Notes under the pieces: generated by a model
Told to the model about the DNA's origin: nothing
Seen by the model: the letters and a program-made list of their open reading frames with translations, nothing else
The model's database searches: none
Translations under genes and position numbers: made by a program
In this document: positions 1 through 8,416 of the stretch, one piece after another
Layout of the letters: each line of letters opens with the position of its first letter
Numbering within the stretch: the stretch's first letter is position 1
DNA from: Mucilaginibacter sp. L3T2-6
GTDB lineage: Bacteria > Bacteroidota > Bacteroidia > Sphingobacteriales > Sphingobacteriaceae
Assembly (NCBI RefSeq): GCF_030519355.1
Contig: NZ_JAUMKC010000028.1
Span: forward strand, 1-64,000
Direction of reading: 5' to 3'
DNA: 64,000 nucleotides

Positions 1-76
1 CCGCCGTATACGGAACCGTACGTACGGTGGTGTGAGAGAGCGGTGAAACGAATAAAAGTTTCGCCCTCTACTCGAT
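1..76 (+). mobile_element. Group II intron, 3' end (domains V and VI)
   Basis: Bases 1-30 fold as a domain V-like hairpin: CCGCCGTA pairs with TACGGTGG, and TACG-GAAC-CGTA forms the tip above a two-base CG bulge. After a short linker, GAGAGAGCGGTGAAAC and GTTTCGCCCTCTACTC form a domain VI-like stem with an unpaired A in CTACTC that could be the branch point. The intron probably ends at ACTCGAT near base 76. The reverse-transcriptase/maturase gene would lie before the window. The exact splice boundary and the intron class are inferred. Confidence 0.72.
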
Positions 77-126
77 TTGCGGAATTTTTTTTATACTTAG
101 GTCGCTCAAATTTTAAATAATACTAC

Positions 127-1041
127 ATGAGTTTACTGGTTATCGGGACGGTTGCATTTGATGCTATTGAAACGCCTTTTGGCAAAACAGATAAAATTGT
201 TGGCGGCGCTGCCACATTTGCAAGCCTTGCCGCTTCGTATTTTTATGATAAAACCAGGATTGTTGCCGTGGTGGGCGACGATTTTCCGCAAACTTTTATT
301 AACGAATTTTCTAAACATCGAATCGACACCGAAGGGCTGCAGGTAAAGGCCGGTGAAAAGTCGTTTTTTTGGAGCGGCAAATACCATAACGATATGAACA
401 GCCGCGATACACTGGTAACGGAGCTGAATGTACTGGCTGATTTTGATCCTATCATTCCAGACAGCTACCAGGACTGCGAATATCTGATGTTGGGCAACCT
501 CACTCCGCAGGTGCAGCAAACCGTTATCAAACGCCTTATCAAACGCCCCAGGCTGGTGGTTATGGACACCATGAACTTTTGGATGAATATCGCACTTGAT
601 GATTTGCTGGACACCATCAAAATGATCGATGTGCTCACTATCAACGACGAAGAGGCGCGTCAGCTTTCAGGCGAATATTCATTGGCTAAGGCAGCAAATA
701 AAATCTTGTCTATGGGCCCTAAATACCTCATCATTAAAAAAGGAGAGCATGGCGCGCTGCTGTTTGGTGAAGGAAAAATGTTTGCCGCCCCTGCTCTGCC
801 GCTGGAGGAAGTATTCGACCCAACCGGCGCGGGTGATACGTTTGCAGGCGGATTTATCGGATACATGGCAAAGGCTGGTGCTGTAAGCTTCGATAACATG
901 AAAAATGCGCTCATTTTTGGCTCGGCACTGGCTTCTTTTTGTGTCGAGAAATTCGGCACTGAAAAACTGATCAACCTTACGCAGGAGGAAATCTCTGAGC
1001 GGGTTGCTCAATTTGTAAGTCTGACCAAGTTTGAGATTTAA
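127..1041 (+). CDS. PfkB-family carbohydrate kinase
   Basis: A 304-residue cytosolic sugar or nucleoside kinase of the ribokinase/PfkB fold, transferring the ATP gamma-phosphate to a sugar hydroxyl. The family signatures are visible: a GG-rich N-terminal motif (VGGAATFASLAA, near residues 25-36) and the C-terminal DPTGAGDTFAGG motif, with D237 as the expected catalytic base. The length is typical of the family. The substrate cannot be read from the sequence. The ATG at 127 sits about 50 bases after the end of the group II intron, in an A/T-rich leader with no clear Shine-Dalgarno site, so the intron may affect transcription of this gene. No same-strand neighbour follows, so it is probably monocistronic. 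Confidence 0.9.
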   Translation: MSLLVIGTVAFDAIETPFGKTDKIVGGAATFASLAASYFYDKTRIVAVVGDDFPQTFINEFSKHRIDTEGLQVKAGEKSFFWSGKYHNDMNSRDTLVTELNVLADFDPIIPDSYQDCEYLMLGNLTPQVQQTVIKRLIKRPRLVVMDTMNFWMNIALDDLLDTIKMIDVLTINDEEARQLSGEYSLAKAANKILSMGPKYLIIKKGEHGALLFGEGKMFAAPALPLEEVFDPTGAGDTFAGGFIGYMAKAGAVSFDNMKNALIFGSALASFCVEKFGTEKLINLTQEEISERVAQFVSLTKFEI

Positions 1042-1228
1042 TAGAGGGAAGGGAACCGGAATATAACAATTTCAGATTGACGTAATATGCCAGGCGATTT
1101 TTCCGCTTAATTCATCACCAAGATCAATGCTGAAAGTTACATTGTGTTAAAGGCTGCAGAATTATCAGCAATTCCTTTAATTCTTTAACTGCGCCGGCCC
1201 AGGATGTTAGCTTCCGGGAATTATTTTT

Positions 1229-2206
1229 TCATTTGACAGTAAAACGGGTCGCCTCAAAAATAAACCAGGCATTCAGTATTAAATAACAGCCGAGTAAAAT
1301 TTGTGAGCTGATAAAATCGAACCTTTTTGCCTGGATTGTTTTGTCCTGTTTTACCAATCTAAGTGACCAAGACGTGCAGGCTATAACCGTAAGAATAAAG
1401 ATCAGGGTAATGCCATGCAGCATATCTACCAAAGTGAAGGTAGACGACTCGGGCAACGAGGAATCGACAATATATTTATTACCAATTACGGCAAATAAGG
1501 CGCCCACACTCAGACCGAAACGCGAATCAATGCTGTCGGCATGAATGTAAAAGCACATATAGGCGATCAGGAAGGCCACATACATACCAAGAAACATTTT
1601 CCAGAAAAGGCCCATCGCGTCCCTGTCAATCTGAACACGCACCCTGAAATTGCTGTATTCGGTATGCGGTTTGGGCTGGCTGTCGTCGCCAAAAGCCGTC
1701 TCGTATTTCTTAATTCCGGTAGTTATATCAAGCGAATCAATATTCCAGCCGCGCAACGTAAAGCGCGGGTCGAAATGCTTGCCAAGGGTATCTGCGGCAA
1801 ATACAAGCGATTTTGAATCATATTGAGAGTTCTCTATTGAAAAACGAAGCTTCTGCTTGTCAAAAGGAAAATTATTCACCGCCCATGAATCCTTCATCAC
1901 GCATTGAAGCTTCATCAACAGGTATATACGGTTATTTGACGAGTCGATGGTGGAGAAGGAGGTGGTAACCGATTTAGCCTGCGGCACTTCCAGGTTATGC
2001 ACAAAATCGAAATCTTTCTTTTTGTATTTCAGCCAAAGCCAAAGGGTGATGTTGTATTCCTTGTCTTTAAAGTTGATGTCGTGGATGCTAGTGATGTAAA
2101 TCCCGGTTTTAACCGTGTCGGGATGCTGCGCATTTACCGCAGAAAATTTAAGCAACAATACAATAAACGCTAAAAGGAATGTATGGCGGCCAACCAGCTT
2201 TTTCAT
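1229..2206 (-). CDS. Pentameric ligand-gated ion channel homologue (prokaryotic Cys-loop-like)
   Basis: A 325-residue protein with a signal peptide (residues 1-26, cut after VNA), a beta-rich extracellular region to about residue 198, and four hydrophobic segments (about 200-222, 228-250, 258-282 and 300-322). The NFPFDKQ motif at 112-118 is the hallmark of the Cys-loop receptor extracellular domain, as in the bacterial channels GLIC and ELIC. No disulphide-bonded Cys loop is present, as in other prokaryotic members. The second transmembrane segment (RFGLSVGALFAVIGNKYIV) would line the pore. Ligand and ion selectivity are unknown. It is flanked by a 187-bp and a 330-bp gap and is probably a single-gene unit. 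An alternative is a non-channel sensor of the same fold. Confidence 0.8.
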   Translation of the reverse strand: MKKLVGRHTFLLAFIVLLLKFSAVNAQHPDTVKTGIYITSIHDINFKDKEYNITLWLWLKYKKKDFDFVHNLEVPQAKSVTTSFSTIDSSNNRIYLLMKLQCVMKDSWAVNNFPFDKQKLRFSIENSQYDSKSLVFAADTLGKHFDPRFTLRGWNIDSLDITTGIKKYETAFGDDSQPKPHTEYSNFRVRVQIDRDAMGLFWKMFLGMYVAFLIAYMCFYIHADSIDSRFGLSVGALFAVIGNKYIVDSSLPESSTFTLVDMLHGITLIFILTVIACTSWSLRLVKQDKTIQAKRFDFISSQILLGCYLILNAWFIFEATRFTVK

Positions 2207-2536
2207 AATTTCAAACGGAAACGCGGCAGTTAAGATAAAGTTTTAATTTGATTCGAAACGTTTGATTGACACAAAAATACAAGCTTATTCTTCACGCTCG
2301 TGTTCGGTTTTTCTGCACGGAACACCCCGAATATACATAAAGCATTGATTGTCAGCTGTTTTGTTTTTGTTATTTTTAAACGATTGATCATTAGCATGTT
2401 TGTATTATTCAATCCCGGGGGTTACGTCCAGTTTTTACATGCGAAATTCCACGAACACCATAATATTTGAATATTAACTGCTTTGACTTACAACCCATTC
2501 AAAATACTGACAATCAAAAGGGCATCTAATTGAGGC
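2207..2536. other. Intergenic region, no gene supported
   Basis: This 330-bp A/T-rich stretch lies between the ion-channel gene start and the hydrolase gene stop, both on the minus strand. A 60-codon minus-strand frame (2230-2412) has no recognisable features and a composition typical of non-coding DNA. It presumably holds the promoter of the channel gene, but no clear TAnnTTTG box was found. Confidence 0.5.
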
Positions 2537-4411
2537 CTAATTAATCACCCTCACCTTTAAGAAGCTTGGATTAGCCTTTGAAGTATAAATCCTGTGCGTC
2601 GCTTTTTTAAATGCAGGCGTATCGCATTTCATTATATCAACAAAGGTTTGCGGGTTACGGTCAATCAACGGAAACCAGGTGCTTTGTACCTGCACCATTA
2701 TCCGGTGGCCTTTTTTAAAGGTATGAAGCACGTCCTGCAATTCCCAATTTACCGGCGTTACTTTTCCGGGTGTAAATGGTTCTGGTTTATCAAAGGCATT
2801 ACGGTATTTACCGCGTATAGGCTCGCTGCGCACCATTTGCTCGTAACCGGCCATCTTTACCTCCTTGCGGGTAAATTTATTGTTCGAAGCTGTATCAGGG
2901 TAAACGTCAAGTACTTTCACCACGAAATCAGCATCAGTGCCTGTAGTTGATACTTTTAGGTTTGCCCAAATGTTTCCCGCAATGGTCACATCGTCAGTCA
3001 AAATATCCGAAGTATAGCTTAGTACGTCTTTGCGGCCGGCCAAAAAGCGTTGGTCAGCGGTCATATAGTCCCGGTCCATGTCCATGCTTTTATGATCTAG
3101 AAATGGCACGGGGTTATCAGGATTTGATACATATTCATCATAGCTGTCCTTGCCGCCGGTTGGAGCAGTAAATGATAATTTTCCGCCGGGTAACAGGTAC
3201 AATTGTTTTTCCAGCGCGTCTGCCGGAGGCCATGTTTTATATTCCTTCCATTTGTTTACGCCCGTTTCAAATGTATTAACAGGAGCAATATTCATGTCAG
3301 TACCTTTTAAATAATGGCTGAAGAACTTAAACTCTATATCATCGCGGTAGTGCGGACCAGTAGGGCCGCCGAAATCAACATCGCCCAGGTGGTCGCCGGC
3401 GCCGCCGGCCCAGCCGCCATGTACCCATGGCCCCATGGTAAAGTACACCGGTGTTTTCGGGTTTTTCTTAACCAGGGTTTTATAGGTATTAATAGCGCCA
3501 TATAAGTCCTCGGCATCATACCAGCCGCCGGTTACCAAAACTGCGGTCTTAATGTCGTGCAGATGATATAAAACGTTGCGGTCTTTCCAGTGCTGATCAT
3601 AATCCGGGTGATCCAGGATTTCGTTCCACAGCCGGATAGTATCCTTATAATATTTATCATTGGTGTTTTTCACCGGACCCATTTTCAGAAAAAAGTCATA
3701 ACCGTCGTTAGTCCCGGGGTTAAAACGCCCGCCGCGGCGCTGAGTTGGTTTATCATCCTGCCTGTTGGTAAAGCCGGGATAAAAGCCAAAGTTAGCTACC
3801 AAAAAGAATGCGCCGTTATGCCAGCCGTCATCGCGCCATAAATCCGACATCGGCGCCTGTGGCGACGCGGCTACCAGCGCCGGATGGCGGCTTAATAAAG
3901 CAGCGGTGGTATAAAAGCCAGGATACGATATGCCCCATACACCTACTTTGCCATTATTATCAGGAATGTTCTTCAGCAGCCAGTCAATGGTATCATAGGT
4001 ATCAGTACCTTCGTCAACGTCATTATTAGTTTTATGCACTTCCTTCTCCGGCATCATTTCTTCAAATATGCCTTCGCTCATAAAACGGCCGCGCACATCC
4101 TGGTAAACAAAAATAAAACCGTCATGCAAAAATGCAGGCGACGGCCCTAAACTGCCTTTATATTTATCTGCACCATAAGGACCTACGCTGTACGGGGTAC
4201 GGTCCATCATAAATGGGTATTTTTTTGATTGATCTTTTGGCACATATACCGCAGTGAACAGCTTTTTGCCATCACGCATTGGTATTTTGTATTCATACTT
4301 GGTGTAGTTTTCTTTTACATAGGCGGCATTGGAGTTCTCGCCGCGGGGCTGCGCCGTTAAGGTAAAAGAGCAAAGCAGGAAGCAAAAAGCGTGCAGTATA
4401 ATTTTCTTCAT
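2537..4411 (-). CDS. Secreted CocE/NonD-family alpha/beta hydrolase (X-Pro dipeptidyl-peptidase-like)
   Basis: A 624-residue exported hydrolase of the CocE / glutaryl-7-ACA acylase family (S15-like), cleaving esters or acyl amides. Residues 1-20 are a signal peptide ending LTA-Q. The N-terminal alpha/beta-hydrolase domain carries the nucleophile motif GISYPGF, with Ser at about 162. The cap follows, then the C-terminal jelly-roll (about 450-620) ending VKVRVIN. Length is normal for the family. The substrate is not predictable. It stands alone between the pgk terminator and the channel gene. The start ATG is directly followed by KK and a hydrophobic core, which supports it. Confidence 0.88.
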   Translation of the reverse strand: MKKIILHAFCFLLCSFTLTAQPRGENSNAAYVKENYTKYEYKIPMRDGKKLFTAVYVPKDQSKKYPFMMDRTPYSVGPYGADKYKGSLGPSPAFLHDGFIFVYQDVRGRFMSEGIFEEMMPEKEVHKTNNDVDEGTDTYDTIDWLLKNIPDNNGKVGVWGISYPGFYTTAALLSRHPALVAASPQAPMSDLWRDDGWHNGAFFLVANFGFYPGFTNRQDDKPTQRRGGRFNPGTNDGYDFFLKMGPVKNTNDKYYKDTIRLWNEILDHPDYDQHWKDRNVLYHLHDIKTAVLVTGGWYDAEDLYGAINTYKTLVKKNPKTPVYFTMGPWVHGGWAGGAGDHLGDVDFGGPTGPHYRDDIEFKFFSHYLKGTDMNIAPVNTFETGVNKWKEYKTWPPADALEKQLYLLPGGKLSFTAPTGGKDSYDEYVSNPDNPVPFLDHKSMDMDRDYMTADQRFLAGRKDVLSYTSDILTDDVTIAGNIWANLKVSTTGTDADFVVKVLDVYPDTASNNKFTRKEVKMAGYEQMVRSEPIRGKYRNAFDKPEPFTPGKVTPVNWELQDVLHTFKKGHRIMVQVQSTWFPLIDRNPQTFVDIMKCDTPAFKKATHRIYTSKANPSFLKVRVIN

Positions 4412-4450
4412 TTTAAGTCAGTTATAACAGCTAAAAGTACGTAATAAAAT

Positions 4451-4477
4451 AAAAAAGACAACCGCCAGGGTTGTCTT
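4451..4477 (-). terminator. Rho-independent terminator after pgk
   Basis: On the minus strand, AAGACAACC and GGTTGTCTT form a perfect 9-bp stem (4455-4463 with 4469-4477) around a 5-nt loop, followed by a T-run. It lies between the pgk stop and the upstream edge of the hydrolase gene. Confidence 0.85.
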
Positions 4478-4497
4478 CATAAAATCGTTGCTTATTT

Positions 4498-4596
4498 GAT
4501 GTGCGGATAAGAAAACGTGCAGATTGATATAAATGCTTGGCTTACAAAACCTGTAATTTTCTACCTGCACATCGGCATATCAAAAAATCGCACATT
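4498..4596. repeat. Intergenic inverted-repeat element, family A, copy 1
   Basis: The gap after pgk starts with TGTGCGGAT and ends with a degenerate reverse complement (TCGCACATTA), with a further TGCACAT inside. The same arrangement occurs at 19859-19965 and 27523-27667, always abutting a gene end. No coding capacity is seen. Confidence 0.6.
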
Positions 4597-4601
4597 ACTG
4601 G

Positions 4602-5792
4602 TTATTCATTAATTGCCTTCACACCCGGTAATTCCTTACCTTCCATATATTCAAGCAAGGCGCCGCCGCCTGTTGAAACGTAGCTTACTTCGTCAGTCAT
4701 ACCGAATTTTGCCACAGCAGCCGCAGAGTCGCCCCCACCTATCAGTGAGAATGCTCCATTGTCAGTCGCCTTGGCTACGGCGTCTGCAATAGCTTTGGTG
4801 CCTACCATAAAGGTGTCCATTTCAAAAACACCCATTGGTCCGTTCCATAGTATGGTTTTTGATTCCTCGATAACCTTACTGAATAATTTAACCGTCTCGG
4901 GGCCGATATCCAGGCCTTCCCAGGCATCAGGGATCTCCCCGGTTTTAGCAACGTCCGTATTCGCGTCGTTGGCAAATTTATCGGCAATAACGTTATCTAC
5001 CGGCAACAATAAATTTACACCTTTTTGTTTTGCCTTTTCAACAAGACTAAGGGCGAGGTCGAGTTTATCTGCCTCAACCAATGATTTACCTATAGCGCCG
5101 CCATCAGCTTTGGCAAAGGTATAAGCCATACCTCCGCCGATGATCAGGTTATCCACCTTATCCAGCAACCTTTCAATCAGCTCTATCTTGTCAGAAACTT
5201 TCGATCCCCCCATAATGGCAGTGAAAGGTTTTGCAGCGCCGTTTAATACTTTTTCCGCATTCTGCAGTTCTGCAGCCATCAGGTAACCGAAACATTTAGC
5301 GGTTGGGAAAAATTGTGCTATAACCGCTGTGGAAGCGTGCGCACGATGTGCTGTACCAAAGGCGTCATTCACATAAATATCGCCAAGCTTTGAAAGCTTT
5401 TCAGCAAAGTCTTTGTCGCCTTTTTCTTCCTCTTTATAAAAACGCAGGTTTTCAAGCAGTAATACTTCGCCTTTACCCAGCGCCTTTGCTTTTTCTGTAG
5501 CGGCTGCGCCGATACAGTCATCAGCAAACTGCACTTGCTGACCGAGTAAATCCGACAGGTGCGGTATCAAATGCTTCAAAGAATATTTCTCTTCCGGGCC
5601 GCCTTTTGGCCTGCCCAGGTGAGACATCAGGATCACTGCTCCTCCATCGTTCAATATTTTTTTAATAGTTGGCAGCGCGGCTGTCATCCTGTTATCGTCG
5701 GTAATATTATAGTTTTCATCAAGGGGAACATTAAAATCAACCCTGATGAGCGCTTTCTTTCCTGAAAAGCTGATTTGGTCTACTGTCTTCAT
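4602..5792 (-). CDS. pgk: Phosphoglycerate kinase
   Basis: A 396-residue glycolytic enzyme that converts 1,3-bisphosphoglycerate and ADP to 3-phosphoglycerate and ATP in the cytosol. The N-terminal RVDFNVPLD substrate motif, the SHLGRPKG loop, the GGSKVSDKIEL segment and the C-terminal nucleotide motif GGGDSAAAVAKFG are all present. Length matches the family. The gene is monocistronic here: a TAnnTTTG box (TAACTTTG) lies about 77 bases upstream, and a strong terminator follows. The glycolytic neighbour gap (GAPDH) is nearby on the same strand but is separated by the GNAT and lipoprotein genes. Confidence 0.98.
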   Translation of the reverse strand: MKTVDQISFSGKKALIRVDFNVPLDENYNITDDNRMTAALPTIKKILNDGGAVILMSHLGRPKGGPEEKYSLKHLIPHLSDLLGQQVQFADDCIGAAATEKAKALGKGEVLLLENLRFYKEEEKGDKDFAEKLSKLGDIYVNDAFGTAHRAHASTAVIAQFFPTAKCFGYLMAAELQNAEKVLNGAAKPFTAIMGGSKVSDKIELIERLLDKVDNLIIGGGMAYTFAKADGGAIGKSLVEADKLDLALSLVEKAKQKGVNLLLPVDNVIADKFANDANTDVAKTGEIPDAWEGLDIGPETVKLFSKVIEESKTILWNGPMGVFEMDTFMVGTKAIADAVAKATDNGAFSLIGGGDSAAAVAKFGMTDEVSYVSTGGGALLEYMEGKELPGVKAINE

Positions 5793-5868
5793 AAGTTTTT
5801 ATGCAAGTGGTTTATGCAAGCGATTTTCGAGCCGCCAAAATGAGCATTTAATTCTAAAATCGGAACGC

Positions 5869-5876
5869 CAAAGTTA
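5869..5876 (-). promoter_or_regulatory. Candidate -7 box (TAACTTTG) of pgk
   Basis: It matches the Bacteroidota consensus TAnnTTTG on the minus strand and would place the transcription start about 70 bases before the pgk ATG. No convincing -33 TTG at the usual spacing was seen. Confidence 0.45.
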
Positions 5877-5902
5877 AAAAGCTGTTTCAATTCACGAAAA
5901 TA

Positions 5903-6334
5903 TCATTGAATCTTAACATACATGACATAATGCGGACCTATGGCGGGCACCTCAAACTCGGGCGAAATTACTTCGAAACCCATATTCAGATAAAACTGAA
6001 TGGCTTTTTTGCGGGCGTTACACCACAAGTAGCTGGCTTTCTGTCCGCGCAGGTAAACTATACCAAAGTTAAGCAATTGATTTCCGAGGCCTTTACCGCG
6101 ATGTCGCTCAACCGTAGCCATCCCGCGCAGCTGGTATCCTGTGCCGGAATACTCGCGATAGTTTTGCGGATGAAAAGAGGCGACACAAGCCAGCTCTTCC
6201 CTAACGTAATATCCCAGGTGAAAAGCTCCGGGAAGATTGTCTGTCGGAAAAATACAGTCTTCGATGGGTGCGCCATCACGCAATACTTCGCTGCGAATGG
6301 CTAATAAATCGTTGGCGGCGATAAATTTAATCAT
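5903..6334 (-). CDS. GNAT-family N-acetyltransferase
   Basis: A 143-residue cytosolic acetyl-CoA-dependent acetyltransferase of the Gcn5 fold. The acetyl-CoA binding motif A is visible as LRGMATVERHRGKGLGNQLLN (about 69-89, R/Q-x-x-G-x-G/A type), followed by a segment ending in FYLNMGFEV, typical of motif B. Substrate unknown. It sits between pgk and the lipoprotein gene as a single-gene unit. Confidence 0.9.
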   Translation of the reverse strand: MIKFIAANDLLAIRSEVLRDGAPIEDCIFPTDNLPGAFHLGYYVREELACVASFHPQNYREYSGTGYQLRGMATVERHRGKGLGNQLLNFGIVYLRGQKASYLWCNARKKAIQFYLNMGFEVISPEFEVPAIGPHYVMYVKIQ

Positions 6335-6534
6335 GGCTTTTTAATGTGGAATACACTTCCCCAAAAAGGGAAGCTATTGCACAGTGTTTTTATTTTAAGG
6401 GCCCCGGGATTCGGTAAAAATGCAAAAGCAGCCTGCCTGTTTAGCTAATAGAGCTTTTCTTTCAGCCGGCCGGTAAAATTAGCATAACTATTGCATAATT
6501 AGTTTCGCAGGGCGTATTGACCAGATACTTTATT

Positions 6535-7173
6535 ATGAAAACAATACTTCCTATTTTATTGATTTCGATTATGCTGTGGAGTTGCAGCAAAAAAGCTGAT
6601 GTAAAACCTACATCAGCCGATACTACCAAAACAGGGAACGGTAATTTGTCAGCTACGCCCGGCTCCGCGTCAAAGCTAAGCCATGACGATTCCATCCACA
6701 TGGCGGCGTTTATCATTTATCCGCAAAACGTTAAGACCTCCGTTAATGGCAAGGTATTGAAGCTTGTTTTTGATGAAAAGGTAAATATCTTCCTGATGGC
6801 TGATGCTTATAATCAGACTTATGCCGTACACCTGAAAGAAGACTTTAAAAAGTCGGTGCTTGCTGCCTTCGACTTTACTACGGAGGGCGAAAATGGACAA
6901 ACCGCTTTTAATTATGTCGACGATAATTTAAATAACATAAGATTTAAAACCCTGAGCGATACCCTTATACAGGGCGTTAAGGTAAAAAAGATTGCTGTTC
7001 ACCGCCAGCTTACGTTTTCGAGGACTTACGATTCACCTCAGCTAGCTGCCGATCAGCAAAATCTGATCCTGGCACGCTATGATGATTTTATCACATTTTC
7101 ATCATACACCTATTACAACCAAAAGAATTATCCAACCACCAGTGCCAAAGCGTACATTAAGTATGGGAAGTAG
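6535..7173 (+). CDS. Putative lipoprotein of unknown function
   Basis: No family is recognised. From the ATG at 6535 the product has 212 residues. The first 15 or so form a lipoprotein signal peptide with a lipobox-like LWSC, so the mature protein would be anchored at Cys in the envelope. A Ser/Thr/Lys-rich linker (about 20-45) leads to a soluble domain of mixed composition with no membrane segment. An upstream in-frame TTG at 6517 would add six residues but breaks the signal peptide, so the later start is preferred. The gene is divergent from the GNAT gene and convergent with gap. Confidence 0.75.
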   Translation: MKTILPILLISIMLWSCSKKADVKPTSADTTKTGNGNLSATPGSASKLSHDDSIHMAAFIIYPQNVKTSVNGKVLKLVFDEKVNIFLMADAYNQTYAVHLKEDFKKSVLAAFDFTTEGENGQTAFNYVDDNLNNIRFKTLSDTLIQGVKVKKIAVHRQLTFSRTYDSPQLAADQQNLILARYDDFITFSSYTYYNQKNYPTTSAKAYIKYGK

Positions 7174-7262
7174 CTGGTTAAGTAGTGCCGGACTGATATA
7201 AGATTGAAAAAGTTACAGACTTACAATGGCCTAAACCAACTCAAACTCCCAAGTCAATCTAA

Positions 7263-8258
7263 TCAGCTTAACAGACTTATTGCCACCGCCAAATCAGCTA
7301 AACGGCTGGAGTAGCCCATTTCGTTATCGTACCAGCCTACTACCTTAACCAGGCCACCAACTATGGAGGTAAGCTGGGCATCGAATATGCAGCTATGCGG
7401 ATTATCCAGTATATCTGTCGAAACAATCGGATCTTCGGTATATTCCAGCACATTTTTCATCGGGCCCTCCGCAGCCTGTTTAAATGCGTTATTTATAGCA
7501 TCAACTGTAGGCTGTTTTTTAAGGCTGCAGGTAAAGTCGGTTAACGAGCCGTTTAAAACCGGTACTCTTATACCGGCTCCGCCAAGGCGGCCTTCTAAAT
7601 GAGGGAATATAGTTGTAATTGCTTTTGCTGCGCCGGTAGTTGTAGGGATTATTGAACCGGATGCAGCTCGCGCCCTGCGTAAATCCTTATGCGGGGCGTC
7701 GTGCAGATTCTGGTCTCCGGTCATCGAATGCACCGTAGTGATATAGCCATCGATAATGCCCCAGTTGTCATCCAGAACTTTTACCATCGCAGCCACATTG
7801 TTGGTTGTGCAGGAAGCATTTGATAGCATCGGCGACCGCAGATCCACCTCGTCGTCGTTAACCCCAAGTACTATAGTGGGTATGCTTTTATCAGATACCG
7901 GCGCGGATATGATCACCTGGCTGGCGCCTGCCTGCAAGTGCTTTTCAGCGCCTTGTTTTGACGCAAATTTACCGGTCGACTCGATAACCAGGTCTATATT
8001 GAGTTCCTTCCATGGCAATGCCGACGGATTAGGTTGGGCCAATACCCTTATCGCCTTACCATTAATTATTAAGTGGCCCTCATCAAAGTCAACCTTTCCT
8101 TTAAAACCGCGGTGAACAGAATCGTATTTAAACAAATGTGCGAGGGTTTTAGTGTCAGTGAGGTCATTTATAGCAATAACATCGATATTGTCATTATTAA
8201 TGATACTTCTTAAAAAAACGCGTCCTATACGCCCAAAGCCGTTAATTGCAATCCTCAT
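7263..8258 (-). CDS. gap: Glyceraldehyde-3-phosphate dehydrogenase
   Basis: A 331-residue NAD-dependent enzyme of glycolysis, forming 1,3-bisphosphoglycerate from glyceraldehyde-3-phosphate. MRIAINGFGRIGR is the canonical Rossmann start, and the catalytic Cys lies in SNASCTTNN (about residue 150). The C-terminal WYDNEMGYSSR motif is intact. A longer frame reaches 8297, but those 13 extra residues precede the family N-terminus, so the ATG at 8258 is chosen. A TAAATTTG box about 76 bases upstream is a likely promoter. Confidence 0.97.
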   Translation of the reverse strand: MRIAINGFGRIGRVFLRSIINNDNIDVIAINDLTDTKTLAHLFKYDSVHRGFKGKVDFDEGHLIINGKAIRVLAQPNPSALPWKELNIDLVIESTGKFASKQGAEKHLQAGASQVIISAPVSDKSIPTIVLGVNDDEVDLRSPMLSNASCTTNNVAAMVKVLDDNWGIIDGYITTVHSMTGDQNLHDAPHKDLRRARAASGSIIPTTTGAAKAITTIFPHLEGRLGGAGIRVPVLNGSLTDFTCSLKKQPTVDAINNAFKQAAEGPMKNVLEYTEDPIVSTDILDNPHSCIFDAQLTSIVGGLVKVVGWYDNEMGYSSRLADLAVAISLLS

Positions 8259-8333
8259 TTTGGTCAGTATTTGGTTGGTTTTAAGCTGGCAATGCAAGAT
8301 TTTTCAAAATGAACAGGGCTTAAAACAATGCAG

Positions 8334-8341
8334 CAAATTTA
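8334..8341 (-). promoter_or_regulatory. Candidate -7 box (TAAATTTG) of gap
   Basis: It matches TAnnTTTG on the minus strand and gives a predicted leader of about 70 bases before the gap ATG. No clear -33 element is seen. Confidence 0.45.
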
Positions 8342-8416
8342 GGTAAAATAAAACTAGCCGAAATGCGTACCGGGAGCCGCCAGCTACACGTAAATGTAAA
8401 AATAGAAAAAGGGTTG

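Noticed and set aside
2230..2412. Minus-strand 60-codon frame between the channel and hydrolase genes
   Set aside because: A/T-rich and low-complexity without a start context or family features.
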